A stretch of 64,000 nucleotides of DNA from Palaeococcus ferrophilus DSM 13482 (GTDB lineage: Archaea > Methanobacteriota_B > Thermococci > Thermococcales > Thermococcaceae): assembly GCF_000966265.1 (NCBI RefSeq), contig NZ_LANF01000013.1, positions 62,001 through 126,000 on the forward strand. Direction: 5' to 3'. Both the position numbers and the translations under genes were made by a program. The notes below the pieces were generated by a model. It ran no database searches, was not told the DNA's origin, and saw only the letters and a program-made list of their open reading frames with translations. This document shows positions 25,225 through 34,701 of the stretch, in pieces; the stretch's first letter is position 1; each line of letters opens with the position of its first letter.

Positions 25225-26736
25225 CTAACCCATTCTTCGAAGCCTAATCTTCCGTGTCTGGTCTTTTATCTTTTGAATTTCGTAGTGGTGTCTCAACATC
25301 CTTGCCGTCTGACTCTCCGTGTACAAATGGCTAAACAAAGCAGAATAAAGGTTAAAATACTGCTCATAATATTTTTCAAGACTTAATTCCTTCGTTCTAT
25401 GCCAATCATAAAGATTAGCTTCCTTCTCCACGTATGCTCCATTTCTGTCTTTTTCAAGTATTACTTTAAGTTTATATCGGTCATTTCTAACTGTGAAAAT
25501 TGTTCTTGAATGAGAGAATCCTGGGGACCTATCCAGAAGACCATGCAACTCCCATGCTTCTGAATAAAGGTTACGGTGAGTATATTTTTCAGGAATATTC
25601 GTGTTGGTTATAAGAGGTTTCAAGGATAATCCCCTCCCGCTGAACCATACTTTATTCTTTATGCCAAGTAAATCAAGGAGTGTTGGCATCAGGTCTATAG
25701 TGCTAACGGGACATTCAACATTTTTAGGTACTATTTCTTCAGTTAGTTTTTCTAAATTGTAAAATATTAGTGGAACATGGAGCAAATTATCAGAACTCGA
25801 CTCGGGATCGTGACCAAAATAAGGAGAATTCTCCATAAATTCCTCTCCATGGTCAGCAGTGATAATCACGATTGTATCATCTGTTCTACCCGCTTTTTCA
25901 AGAAACTTGAATACGTCAGATATCAAGATATCAGTAGTTTTTAAGGATTCGATATATAGTTCCCTCAGTTGGCTTATGTGCCGTTTTAAGTTGAAATTTG
26001 ATAGTCCTATGTAGTTTAGCTGATCGACTTCCTTCTCAGAAAAAACATCTGTATTGGGAGGCAAATACGGAAGATGGTTAACGATAGTGTGGATCCAAAG
26101 AAACTGAGGAGGTTTGAATTTAGAAGTTATGAACTCTTCAATCTGTGCCTTAAAAGCCTGATGGAGCTTTCTACGCTCCGTATATCTTTGGGTAGTATCG
26201 AAAAATCTTAAATTAAAAAATCTGTACATGCTGTACAGATTTTTCGAGAGTTTATAAACAAGATTATATTTACGTAACTTGGAACGTTTAAATGTGATAT
26301 CTTGTTTTTGTAAGGTGTTCCCCTTTTTTTTCTGTTTTAGGAGAAATACATCCGTACGGTTCCGATCATTTTTTTCTGGAGACAACTTCAGAAAATGTTC
26401 TTGGTAGTCAAGACCTCGGCCATATCCATAGTATGGAGTGAGAAGTGCATTTGATTCATTAATAAGAGCGGTATTATAACCAAAACGTTTTAAGAGGGAA
26501 TACATCGTTGGGACTTGTGGGGGCAATCCTACTCCAAAATGGTAGGGATAAACACCCCCAATTATAGCAGGAAACGCAAAGAACGTGTTTGGGCCGACAC
26601 TAAATGCATTCTTAAATACGACGCTTTCGTTTACTACCTTTTTAAAGAATGGCAATAGATTGATATTTTCCAAGGCCAGATTGAAATTGAATGCATCAAG
26701 TGTCAACAATACTATGTTTGGGAACTCAGTATCCAT
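25225..26736 (-). CDS. Sulfatase-fold hydrolase or phosphotransferase
   Basis: An alkaline-phosphatase-superfamily enzyme of 503 residues. PNIVLLTLDAFNFN gives the first metal Asp and IIITADHGEEFMENSPYFGH near 285 the second metal site. At the nucleophile position the sequence reads FSVGPNTFFAFPAIIGG, with Thr and no C/S-x-P-S-R motif, so it cannot form formylglycine like a true sulfatase. Thr is used by LtaS- and EptA-like phosphotransferases and by phosphonate hydrolase relatives. It overlaps the GT4 gene upstream by 11 bases, suggesting glycan modification such as addition or removal of a phospho- or sulfo-substituent. Confidence 0.75.
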   Translation of the reverse strand: MDTEFPNIVLLTLDAFNFNLALENINLLPFFKKVVNESVVFKNAFSVGPNTFFAFPAIIGGVYPYHFGVGLPPQVPTMYSLLKRFGYNTALINESNALLTPYYGYGRGLDYQEHFLKLSPEKNDRNRTDVFLLKQKKKGNTLQKQDITFKRSKLRKYNLVYKLSKNLYSMYRFFNLRFFDTTQRYTERRKLHQAFKAQIEEFITSKFKPPQFLWIHTIVNHLPYLPPNTDVFSEKEVDQLNYIGLSNFNLKRHISQLRELYIESLKTTDILISDVFKFLEKAGRTDDTIVIITADHGEEFMENSPYFGHDPESSSDNLLHVPLIFYNLEKLTEEIVPKNVECPVSTIDLMPTLLDLLGIKNKVWFSGRGLSLKPLITNTNIPEKYTHRNLYSEAWELHGLLDRSPGFSHSRTIFTVRNDRYKLKVILEKDRNGAYVEKEANLYDWHRTKELSLEKYYEQYFNLYSALFSHLYTESQTARMLRHHYEIQKIKDQTRKIRLRRMG

Positions 26737-27817
26737 TCTTAGTCACCCCGAGAGATTTAACCACTTCTAGCAGTTTTTTTGAATTTATGTCATAACTATA
26801 ATGTAGCTTAAAACTTCTGTTACCCCAAATTCCGACTTTTAATGCACATTTTTTATTAAATGCAAGCGCATTAACGCTACGAATGATCTCATCAGGCTCA
26901 AACACAAAGATCTCTTTTCCCGAAGTAACATAACACAAACCGATTAGTCCCTTTGGAGTTGTAATCACGGGTTTAGAAAAGTGCATTGGTTCAAGAATTT
27001 TGTTATGCGGACCAAGTGTTGGAATGCGGACTGGGACTAAGAATGCATCAACAGAGGCAAGAACTTTGAAATATTCTTCCGATGGTAGATATCCCGTGAA
27101 TACCAGTTTCTTATGGATCCTCTTTTTGGATACTTTACCAATAATGATGAATTTTATCACATCAATAAATTTATCAAGATGGGAATATAAAAACTCCAAA
27201 GCCCAAAGATTTTGAGGGGCATCGAAAGGCCCTATCATTCCAATTTTAAAGTACTTCCTATATGCTCTCGAAGGCCCTATGTTTCGCTCAAGTTTTAACT
27301 CTTTTAACTCCAAATACTTTTCATCAAGGAACAGCGATATCAAAAAGGTCCTCGAATTGCGCCGCCTATAGAATTTCCGGATGTTGGGAGCTAATGCAAT
27401 AACTATATCGGCACGAGATATTACAAAGTTCTCAATATATCCCAAAAATCTGATCTTGAAATTAGATTTCTCATAAATACGATATTCCTCAGATAATATT
27501 GAATGAGCTTCAAAAATTATATGATATCCAAATATTTTCGAGAATGTATAGTAAACAAAAAAACCAAACCAGTCATTTGAACAGTAAACTACCTCTATTT
27601 TCTTCCTAAATTTTAGTATTTTATATGCACTCATGAGCCACCAAATCACTAAGAAAAAAAGAGATATTTCTAATAAAGGCCTCACTTTACCAAAACGTGA
27701 AAAGTCAACAATTTCAATCTTGTAATCTCTAGATAAAACCGAACTAACTCTCTTTGCCCGTACAGAGGTCCCTTCCATTCTTGACATGTCAGCAGGTACG
27801 GAGAGAACTATTCTCAT
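26726..27817 (-). CDS. Family 4 glycosyltransferase
   Basis: GT-B type protein of 363 residues. It opens MRIVLSVPADMSRMEGTSVR, has a hydrophobic patch near 50-65 (LEISLFFLVIWWLM) that may touch the membrane, and a C-terminal donor domain with FDAPQNLWALEF and LGPHNKILEPMHFSKPVITT in the EX7E region. AT-rich like its neighbours. It is followed by the sulfatase-fold gene (11-base overlap). Confidence 0.8.
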   Translation of the reverse strand: MRIVLSVPADMSRMEGTSVRAKRVSSVLSRDYKIEIVDFSRFGKVRPLLEISLFFLVIWWLMSAYKILKFRKKIEVVYCSNDWFGFFVYYTFSKIFGYHIIFEAHSILSEEYRIYEKSNFKIRFLGYIENFVISRADIVIALAPNIRKFYRRRNSRTFLISLFLDEKYLELKELKLERNIGPSRAYRKYFKIGMIGPFDAPQNLWALEFLYSHLDKFIDVIKFIIIGKVSKKRIHKKLVFTGYLPSEEYFKVLASVDAFLVPVRIPTLGPHNKILEPMHFSKPVITTPKGLIGLCYVTSGKEIFVFEPDEIIRSVNALAFNKKCALKVGIWGNRSFKLHYSYDINSKKLLEVVKSLGVTKNGY

Positions 27818-27900
27818 GACTCACAACCTAATCTCTAGGATATGACAAAAATATATAAACTTAATCCTCCTAGAGGAATCCGAGTGGTGGTTGGCAAGAT

Positions 27901-28776
27901 ATGAATGATTATCCACTAATTTCACTTATACTCGCAACAAAGGGAAGAGACAAGGAAGTGGAAGAATTTTTGGACTCTTTACTGACTCAAACATACAAAA
28001 ATTTTGAAATCATAATAGTTGACCAAAATCCAGATAACAGGATAGAAAAAATTATACAAAAAGGCAAATATGAAGATCTAAAAATATTGCACCTCAGATC
28101 AAGCCCAGGACTTTCTAAGGCAAGAAACACTGGGCTCAGACATACCTCAGGGGATATTGTGGGGTTTCCTGACGATGACTGTAGGTACCCCCCTACCCTG
28201 CTAGAGCACGTGGTAACTTTCTTTTTAAATCATCCAGAATTTGGGGGGGTGTCTGGGAAAATTAGAAATCAATCAGGACAAAGCCCAATTGGACATTTAG
28301 ACAAAAAAAGTGGCAGGATTACACTGTACAATGTATGGAAACGTGGTGTATCAACTGCAATATTTCTACGAAGAGAAGTTGTTCTGAAAGTTGGATATTT
28401 TGATGAAGATCTCGGAGTTGGTGCGAAAACAAAATGGCAATCTGGCGAAGAGACGGACTACCTAATTAGAGCAATAAAAAAAGGCTTTAATCTTTATTAT
28501 GATCCAGGTATTGAAGTTTACCATCCATTACCCTTTTATAAATCAATTTCCTCCCAAAGGGCCTATGGGTATGGGGGAGGAATGGGAAGAGTATTATATA
28601 AACATAAATTTCCACTATGGTTTGTGTTTCTGTCAATTTTAAATGGTGTATTTGGGATAATCTTGGGAATCATACTGCTTAATATGCCAATGATCAAATT
28701 TTACATCTACAACACAAAAGGTCGACTTTTAGAGTACCTCAGTAATCTCGGGGATTCTCCTGCTACTTCAGGGTAA
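27901..28776 (+). CDS. Family 2 glycosyltransferase with C-terminal membrane segment
   Basis: A GT-A transferase of 291 residues: ISLILATKGRDKEVEEFLDS, IIVDQNPDN, KARNTGLRHTSGDIVGFPDD with the DxD near 92-95, and GEETDYLIRAIKKG near 180. A hydrophobic stretch near 240-262 (FVFLSILNGVFGIILGIILL) is a likely membrane anchor. It converges with the GT4 on the minus strand, overlapping 9 bases at the 3' ends. Confidence 0.85.
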   Translation: MNDYPLISLILATKGRDKEVEEFLDSLLTQTYKNFEIIIVDQNPDNRIEKIIQKGKYEDLKILHLRSSPGLSKARNTGLRHTSGDIVGFPDDDCRYPPTLLEHVVTFFLNHPEFGGVSGKIRNQSGQSPIGHLDKKSGRITLYNVWKRGVSTAIFLRREVVLKVGYFDEDLGVGAKTKWQSGEETDYLIRAIKKGFNLYYDPGIEVYHPLPFYKSISSQRAYGYGGGMGRVLYKHKFPLWFVFLSILNGVFGIILGIILLNMPMIKFYIYNTKGRLLEYLSNLGDSPATSG

Positions 28777-29892
28777 AAAAGACAAATAAGACTTCTCAAG
28801 CCGCTCCGTGATTTCGTCCCAATCATACCTACTCGCAATGTTCATGGAGACACTCTTCATTCTTCTCCTTTTCTCAAATGCAATTAAAATCTTTTCCGCG
28901 AAGTCTCTCTCATCAACCCTAGCTATGAACCCGTTCTTGCCGTCATTGATCAAGTCCTTGGAGGCGTTCATATTGTAGTCCACTGTAACTACCGGTAAGC
29001 CGCTCGCGTTTGCCTCCACCACCACGATGCCAAACCCTTCTCTGAGCGATGGGAACGCAAACACCTTTGAGGCCTTCATAAACGCAATAACGTCCTCATG
29101 TCTCTTGAGGAACCCCCGGAACTCAACGTTTTTTTTGAGGCCGAGCCTGGAGGAAAGACTCTCGAGATGTTGCCGTTCCGGCCCGTCCCCTATAACAACG
29201 GCTTTGACATCCGGAATTTCCTCCTTTATCAGGGCGAGGGCTTTCAGGAGCAGGGAAACGTTTTTTTCTTTGATGAGCCTCCCGACAAAGATTATGTCCG
29301 ACTGATAAGAAGAGGGCTCTATCTCCTGAATCCTCCTGAAATCAACCCCATTGGGGATTACAGTTATATCTTTCCTAAGACCCGCGTTGTGGAGGTCCTT
29401 CTTCGTCTTCAAAGACGCGGCCACGTGGTTGTCCGTCAGGTTAAACAGGCCCCGCTCAAGGAGTTTCCCAACAAGACCCACCTTCCCAAGGTAGTTGCTC
29501 CAGTAATCGCCCCAAAATTCGTGCCACGTTATCACGAGCGGAGAACGACTCGTCTTGGAGGCGTAGCAGGTAAAGTAAGGGGCCGCCTGACAATCAATAA
29601 CGTCGTAGCGCTCTTTACTTAGAAGGGGAACTAACTTTATAGAATGCAGAAGGGGCGGGAGTATGGCCCTCCTCCCAGAGGAATAGAGCTTCTTGACACC
29701 TAAAGTGCCATGGTATGTTATGCCCTCTCCCTCGAGGGTGCTGCTCTCTCCCCAGTGTCTGTAACCGTATATATGAACCTCGTGCTTTTTGGCTAATCGT
29801 GTGGCCAGCTCGTAAATCCGTTTCTCCACTCCCCCCTTGACCCACGGGTAGATCACGTCGTAGACGAACGCGATTTTTAGTGTTTCTCCCAT
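28768..29892 (-). CDS. Family 4 glycosyltransferase
   Basis: GT-B enzyme of about 374 residues: VKGGVEKRIYELATRLAKKH at the N-terminus, IIFVGRLIKEKNVSLLLKAL near 195 and PSLREGFGIVVVEANASGLP near 272 (EX7E). The ATG at 29892 follows AGAGGT and starts MGETLKIAF; an upstream in-frame start adds 15 residues unlike the family. The N-terminus faces the divergent site-2 protease gene, and TTTAAA-type TATA elements for both directions lie in 29893-29950. Confidence 0.87.
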   Translation of the reverse strand: MGETLKIAFVYDVIYPWVKGGVEKRIYELATRLAKKHEVHIYGYRHWGESSTLEGEGITYHGTLGVKKLYSSGRRAILPPLLHSIKLVPLLSKERYDVIDCQAAPYFTCYASKTSRSPLVITWHEFWGDYWSNYLGKVGLVGKLLERGLFNLTDNHVAASLKTKKDLHNAGLRKDITVIPNGVDFRRIQEIEPSSYQSDIIFVGRLIKEKNVSLLLKALALIKEEIPDVKAVVIGDGPERQHLESLSSRLGLKKNVEFRGFLKRHEDVIAFMKASKVFAFPSLREGFGIVVVEANASGLPVVTVDYNMNASKDLINDGKNGFIARVDERDFAEKILIAFEKRRRMKSVSMNIASRYDWDEITERLEKSYLSFLP

Positions 29893-29980
29893 ACCTCTGG
29901 ATTTACGATTTAACCCTTTAAAATCTTGGCCCCGCACTACTTTTTTAAACCCTCCCCCCTACTCCAGTCAGGTGAGTGAA

Positions 29981-31123
29981 ATGAGCACGAAACTTATAAT
30001 CGCACTGCTCATCCTGGCAGCGTTCTGGGGCGTCCTCTACCTCATCTATGGAAGAAGGGAAGAGGAGGAACTGAAGGAAGAGGGTCTGGAGGTTGACCTC
30101 CTCGTTGCCATGTGGAGGACGAAGAGACTTCTCAACTTCATAGACCGCACGGCGAGAAAGGCAAAGCGCTTCTGGAAGGCTTACGCAACCATAGGGGTTC
30201 TCATTGGGTTTGCGGGGATGGCCTACGTGTTCTACGCGCTCTTTCAGACGGCACTCGCGAGCGTTAGGGGAGGTTTTAAGACCCCCGGCGTCCAGCTCGT
30301 CATCCCCGGTGTGACGATTCCCCTCTGGTACGGTCTGGTTGGCCTCGTGGTTGTTATGGTTGTCCACGAGCTCAGCCACGGTGTCGTGGCGAGGGCGGAG
30401 GGGCTCAGGCTTAAGTCCGTAGGTCTTGTACTCCTCGCGGTGATTCCTGGTGCTTTTGTGGAACCTGACGAGGACGAGATAAAGAAGGCACCGCTCCTCA
30501 GCAGGCTGAGGGTCTACGCCGCTGGATCAATGGCGAACATAGTCACCGCGCTCCTGGCGCTCTTGCTAATAAACTACGCCCTGGGTCCTGTTTTGGTCCC
30601 CAATGGGGTGGAGATAACGAACTTTGACCCCAACGGCCCGGCCAAGGACTTCCTCATGAAGGGGGACGTTATAGTCGGCATAAACGGGCAGAGCGTGATG
30701 AGCGTTGAGGACTTCCTGAAGGTCATGAACTCCACGAGGGCGGGGGAGACGATAGCGCTCCAGGTCGAGAGGGCCGGAAAGGTGGAGACGATTAGGATAA
30801 CGCTCGCAGACAACCCCAGCAATCCCGGAAAGGGCTACCTTGGCGTCTATCCATCGCAGCGTCTCCGGTCAAAAATCGGGGCCGAGTGGCTCGTGCTCCC
30901 AATAGCGTTCTCCCTCTACTGGGTATACGTGCTGAACTTCGGAATAGGCCTCATGAACCTCTTTCCACTTGTACCGCTCGACGGGGGGAAGATGCTCGAC
31001 GAAACGCTGCGGGAGTTCCTGCCTGAAGGTATAGCGAAGCCGATAAGCTACGCCTTCATCGCCATCGGCCTGCTCCTGCTCGGAATAAACCTTCTCCCGG
31101 CTCTCGCGGGCCTCGCGGGGTGA
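29981..31123 (+). CDS. Site-2 membrane metalloprotease (M50) with PDZ domain
   Basis: A 380-residue intramembrane zinc protease. An N-terminal membrane segment (LIIALLILAAFWGVLYLIYG) precedes the zinc site VVHELSHGVVARAEG (HExxH) near 125. A PDZ domain follows around 205-280 (LMKGDVIVGINGQSVMS), then NLFPLVPLDGGKMLDE with the third zinc ligand and C-terminal membrane segments. Such proteases cut membrane-bound regulators. GGTGA five bases before the ATG at 29981 sets the start; an ACTTTTTTAAACC TATA-like element lies near 29938. Confidence 0.9.
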   Translation: MSTKLIIALLILAAFWGVLYLIYGRREEEELKEEGLEVDLLVAMWRTKRLLNFIDRTARKAKRFWKAYATIGVLIGFAGMAYVFYALFQTALASVRGGFKTPGVQLVIPGVTIPLWYGLVGLVVVMVVHELSHGVVARAEGLRLKSVGLVLLAVIPGAFVEPDEDEIKKAPLLSRLRVYAAGSMANIVTALLALLLINYALGPVLVPNGVEITNFDPNGPAKDFLMKGDVIVGINGQSVMSVEDFLKVMNSTRAGETIALQVERAGKVETIRITLADNPSNPGKGYLGVYPSQRLRSKIGAEWLVLPIAFSLYWVYVLNFGIGLMNLFPLVPLDGGKMLDETLREFLPEGIAKPISYAFIAIGLLLLGINLLPALAGLAG

Positions 31124-31131
31124 GGTGAGGG

Positions 31132-32097
31132 ATGAAGTGTTCCAGATGCGGCAGAGAGGCGGTCTATCACGCGAAGTACGAGGGCAGGTTCTACTGCCAC
31201 AAGCACTTCAACGAGCTCATCGAGGATAAGGTTAAGCGGACGGTGAGGCGCTACCACCTCATAGAGCGCGGCGAGAGGATAGCGGTTGGAGTCTCCGGCG
31301 GAAAGGACAGCGTGGTTTTGCTCCACCTGCTGGCCAAACTACAGAGGAAGTTCCCCTTCGAGCTGGTAGCGATAACGATAGATGAAGGCATAGCCGGTTA
31401 CAGGCCACCTAGCGTTGAGATAGCTAGGAAAAACGCCGAGGAGCTGGGAATTGAGCACCGCATCTATTCCTTCAAGGAGTACATCGGCTTCACGCTGGAC
31501 GAGACGGTCGAGATAATGGGGAGCTTCGAGAAGGGTGAGCGCGTTGGGGCGTGCTCCTACTGCGGCGTTTGGCGGAGGTGGCTCCTTAACTACGCGGCAA
31601 GGGACGTTGGAGCGGACAAATTAGCGGTCGGTCACAACCTCGACGATGAGGCGCAGATGTTCATAATGAACGTCCTCAGGGGTGACGTCGCGCGCTTGGG
31701 GAGGACGGGCCCCTACTACGAGGTAATCCACGAGGGGCTCGTGCCGAGGATAAAGCCTCTCCGGGAGATTCCCGAGAAGGAGATAGTGCTCTACGCCATC
31801 TTGAACAACATAGAGGTTGACTTCAGCGAGTGCCCCTACGCCGTCGAGGCTTTCAGGGCAGAAATCAGGGACTGGCTGAACGAGATGGAGGAGAGGCACC
31901 CGGGGACGAAGCACCAGATACTGAGGAGCTACGATAGGATGTTCCCATTCCTCTCGAAGTCCTACGCGAGGCGCGACCTGAACCGCTGTAAGATATGCGG
32001 CCAGCCAACCACCGGAGAGATATGCAAGGCCTGCCAGTTCAGGCTCAAGGTGGAGGAGAAGGCGAGGGAGAAGGGTCTGACCTTCCGGGTGGGATGA
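31132..32097 (+). CDS. ttuA: tRNA 2-thiouridine synthase, TtuA/NcsA family
   Basis: Transfers sulfur to a tRNA uridine (U54 in TtuA, U34 in NcsA/Ctu1). Zinc finger 1 is CSRCGREAVYHAKYEGRFYC plus CHKH; the PP-loop is VGVSGGKDSVVLLHLL near 52. The [4Fe-4S] cysteines are in GACSYCGVW near 138-146 and SECPYAVEAF near 232. Zinc finger 2 is CKICGQPTTGEICKAC at the end. At 321 residues it matches TtuA, consistent with a hyperthermophile that stabilises tRNA by thiolating T54. It lies 8 bases after the protease gene. Confidence 0.92.
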   Translation: MKCSRCGREAVYHAKYEGRFYCHKHFNELIEDKVKRTVRRYHLIERGERIAVGVSGGKDSVVLLHLLAKLQRKFPFELVAITIDEGIAGYRPPSVEIARKNAEELGIEHRIYSFKEYIGFTLDETVEIMGSFEKGERVGACSYCGVWRRWLLNYAARDVGADKLAVGHNLDDEAQMFIMNVLRGDVARLGRTGPYYEVIHEGLVPRIKPLREIPEKEIVLYAILNNIEVDFSECPYAVEAFRAEIRDWLNEMEERHPGTKHQILRSYDRMFPFLSKSYARRDLNRCKICGQPTTGEICKACQFRLKVEEKAREKGLTFRVG

Positions 32098-32100
32098 GGA

Positions 32101-32301
32101 TTGGAGAAAACTCTCATAACTGCCGTGCCGCCTGGGGAGGTTCTTGAGATATTGAGGCGCTCGAAGGCCGGGATTAACATCGAGATCAGGGAGGGCGAGC
32201 CTTTTCGGGGGATGCCCCGCTGGAAGCTCAGAATAACCGGCGAAAAAGGGGAGATAGAGAGGTTCATGGAGTTTTTCATGCGTGCCCGGGCGGGCGGCTA
32301 G
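32101..32301 (+). CDS. Small conserved-looking protein, unknown
   Basis: A 66-residue frame from a TTG 4 bases after the ttuA stop, with GGTGGGATGA upstream. It predicts a compact alternating beta/alpha protein (MEKTLITAVPPGEVLEILRR, WKLRITGEKGEIERFMEFF). The tight spacing suggests expression with ttuA. No family was recognised. Its last bases overlap the 3' end of the convergent KaiC-like gene by 4. Confidence 0.6.
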   Translation: MEKTLITAVPPGEVLEILRRSKAGINIEIREGEPFRGMPRWKLRITGEKGEIERFMEFFMRARAGG

Positions 32302-33038
32302 GTTATCTCGACCTTTCCCCTTCTCATCACGAATTTGTAGCCTCCGTCCCGCGGCTGGAAGTCGGGTAGGGGAGACTTCCTGATGTACATCTTTTCTGTG
32401 GCTGTGTCCTTCGATTGGAACTCGATAACGTACTGGCTGTAGAGGGCTACCCACGACGTCAGCCTCTCCGTGGCGCGCGCCCTGTTGATGAGCCATATGT
32501 TGATGGGACGCTTTCTCTTCTCCATGAGTCTGGCCTTTTCCTTCGTTGCCATCAGGCGCTGGAGTGTCCTCAGGAAGTTCTCCTCGCCGAGCAAAAAGGC
32601 CATGCCGTCTATGGTCAGGTCAACCCCCACGGGCCGCTTATCCCCTATCATTCTCTTTAAAAGCCTCGTGTAGAGCTGGACGTACTTCGGGAGGAAGGTC
32701 GTGGGGTCAATGCTCGTATCGGTGTAAATGAACTTCTCCGGGTAGTTTAAGCCGTAGAACGAGGAGAATATGTCCAGAACGGCCAGTTTTTCCCTTTCCC
32801 CCAGCTTTCTGATGTCGAGGTTGAGCGCCTTGAGCTCCATCTCCAGGGAGGACATGGGGAGCACAGAGTTCAGCACCACGCCGAAGTCCCCTTCCTCCAC
32901 CCTGTTACGCAGTATCTCAAAGGCCAGCAGCCATCCCTGCGAGTACTCGTCGTATACGATGAGTAGCGTGCTGTCGGGCAGGAGGCCCCCGCCCAGGGCC
33001 TCGTCGAGAAGGGGAATTCCCGTACTTAATACTTCCAT
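32298..33038 (-). CDS. KaiC/RecA-like protein without a Walker A motif
   Basis: A protein of about 246 residues that opens like archaeal KaiC/RadA paralogues: STGIPLLDEALGGGLLPDST. Where the P-loop should follow it has LLIVYDEYSQGWLLAFEIL, with no GxxxxGK[ST]. ATP binding by the usual loop is therefore lost. The remaining RecA-fold strands (VGVDLTIDGMAFLL near 140, INIWLINRAR near 178) are retained. The ATG at 33038 fits GGTGAGCCAATA. It may be a regulatory or scaffold paralogue. Confidence 0.65.
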   Translation of the reverse strand: MEVLSTGIPLLDEALGGGLLPDSTLLIVYDEYSQGWLLAFEILRNRVEEGDFGVVLNSVLPMSSLEMELKALNLDIRKLGEREKLAVLDIFSSFYGLNYPEKFIYTDTSIDPTTFLPKYVQLYTRLLKRMIGDKRPVGVDLTIDGMAFLLGEENFLRTLQRLMATKEKARLMEKRKRPINIWLINRARATERLTSWVALYSQYVIEFQSKDTATEKMYIRKSPLPDFQPRDGGYKFVMRRGKVEIT

Positions 33039-33164
33039 TATTGGCTCACCGTGTCCTTTTATGGTCACGGATGTATTTAACATTTGCTCCTGGGAGAATA
33101 ATAGCAACACTGCGAATGGGCATAAAGCAATAATGGTGGAAAATTGGAACGCTTTCCGTGGGCT

Positions 33165-33773
33165 TTACTCCCCTTCGAGCCTCTCAACGAGTTCCCTCAG
33201 CTTCTTCTTCCCGTTCCCGATAATGGGACTCCCATGGGCGGGCAGGAGGTTCTCGAAGTCCACCTCCAAAAGCTCCACTATCCTTTTTCTGTTCATCTCA
33301 GGGTCGAGGGAGTACCGGTGGGGTACTTCCTCGAGCCTGCCGTCATGTTCTATGACAAGATCACCGACGAAGAGGCTTTTTGTGGTCTCATCAAGCAGGC
33401 AGATGCTTCCCATTGTGTGTCCGGGCTTGTGGAAAACCTTAAGGTCCTCAAAGACCTCTCCGTCCTTCAGCTTGATTTCCGGCCTCAATCCGGTTTTCTC
33501 GAAAATAAGGTCCTCCTCATCTTCGTGGGCCGCTATCACCGCGCCAGTCTTCTCCTTCAGGCACCTCAGCGAGCCCGTGTGGTCGAGGTGGCCGTGGGTT
33601 AAGACTATTGCCTTAAGGGGCTTCTCGAGCTCTTCAACGGTCTTGAGAATTTTCTCGCAGGTGGTGTCTATTCCCGTATCAACCGCCACCAGATGGTCTC
33701 CCCTCTCGATGAGATAAGCGTTGACAAACGTATCAAATATCCGGTGGATTCCCGAAATGACCTCATCGCGCAT
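33165..33773 (-). CDS. Metallo-beta-lactamase-fold hydrolase
   Basis: A 202-residue MBL-fold enzyme of glyoxalase II-like type: VDTGID near 35, LTHGHLDHTGSLRCL near 60 (HxHxDH), KPGHTMGSICLL near 116, FVGDLVIEH near 138 and LLPAHGSPIIG near 183 complete the dinuclear metal site. The substrate is unknown. GAGGTGAACTTC precedes the ATG at 33773. It is divergent from the aldo-keto reductase. Confidence 0.85.
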   Translation of the reverse strand: MRDEVISGIHRIFDTFVNAYLIERGDHLVAVDTGIDTTCEKILKTVEELEKPLKAIVLTHGHLDHTGSLRCLKEKTGAVIAAHEDEEDLIFEKTGLRPEIKLKDGEVFEDLKVFHKPGHTMGSICLLDETTKSLFVGDLVIEHDGRLEEVPHRYSLDPEMNRKRIVELLEVDFENLLPAHGSPIIGNGKKKLRELVERLEGE

Positions 33774-33867
33774 GAAGTTCACCTCATTCAGGTTTCCATC
33801 TTAACCCTAAAATCCTTTTCGGATAAACTTATTAAGGCCAGCTTCGAAGTATTTTGTAGGTGATTGT

Positions 33868-34701
33868 ATGATGCACGTTCCAGTTTTCAACGACCTTAAG
33901 GTTATAGGCGATGAGAAAGTTACGGCCATCGGCATGGGCACGTGGGGAATCGGGGGAAGAGAGACCCCGGACTATTCAATGGATAAGCAAAGCGTTGAAG
34001 CCCTCCGCCACGGCCTTGAGCTCGGGATCAACCTCATAGACACTGCGGAGTTCTACGGGGCAGGACACTCAGAGGAGCTAGTTGGAGAGGCGATAAAAGG
34101 CTTTGACCGCGAGGATATTTTCATCATCAGCAAGGTGTGGCCGACTCACTTCGGCTACGAGGAGGCAAGGAAGGCCGCAAGGGCGAGCGCTAAAAGGCTT
34201 GGAACCTACATAGACCTCTACCTCCTTCACTGGCCCGTTGATGACTTCAGAAAAATCGAGGAGACGCTCCACGCGTTAGAGGAGCTGGTTGATGAGGGGC
34301 TCATAAGGTACATCGGCGTCAGCAACTTCGACCTTAAACTTCTCAAGAGGAGTCAGGAAGCGATGAGAAAGTACGAGATAGTCGCCAACGAGGTCAAGTA
34401 CTCCCTCAAAGACCGCTGGGTGGAGGAGGGCCTTCTCGACTACATGAAGCGCGAAAAAATGGCCCTCATAGCTTACACTCCCCTTGAGAAGGGGAGCCTT
34501 GCCAGAAACGAATGCTTGGCCGAGATTGGGAAGAAGTATGGAAAGACCGCCGCCCAGGTTGCGCTTAACTACCTCATCTGGGAGGAGAACGTCATAGCCA
34601 TCCCGAAGGCCGGAAGCAGGGAGCACCTTGAGGAGAACTTCGGTGCTATGGGGTGGCGTCTTTCTACGGAGGACAGAGAGAAAGTGAGGGGGTGCGTCTA
34701 A
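33868..34701 (+). CDS. Aldo-keto reductase
   Basis: NAD(P)H-dependent carbonyl reductase of 277 residues. IGMGTWGIGG near 22, NLIDTAEFYGAGHSEELVG with the catalytic Asp and Tyr near 55, ISKVWPTHF with the Lys, DLYLLHWPVDD with the His and YIGVSNFDL are all present. The stop overlaps the ATG of the AOR gene by one base (TAATG), so the two are coupled and probably interconvert an aldehyde with an alcohol and an acid. AACTTATTAAG near 33824 is a candidate TATA box. Confidence 0.92.
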   Translation: MMHVPVFNDLKVIGDEKVTAIGMGTWGIGGRETPDYSMDKQSVEALRHGLELGINLIDTAEFYGAGHSEELVGEAIKGFDREDIFIISKVWPTHFGYEEARKAARASAKRLGTYIDLYLLHWPVDDFRKIEETLHALEELVDEGLIRYIGVSNFDLKLLKRSQEAMRKYEIVANEVKYSLKDRWVEEGLLDYMKREKMALIAYTPLEKGSLARNECLAEIGKKYGKTAAQVALNYLIWEENVIAIPKAGSREHLEENFGAMGWRLSTEDREKVRGCV

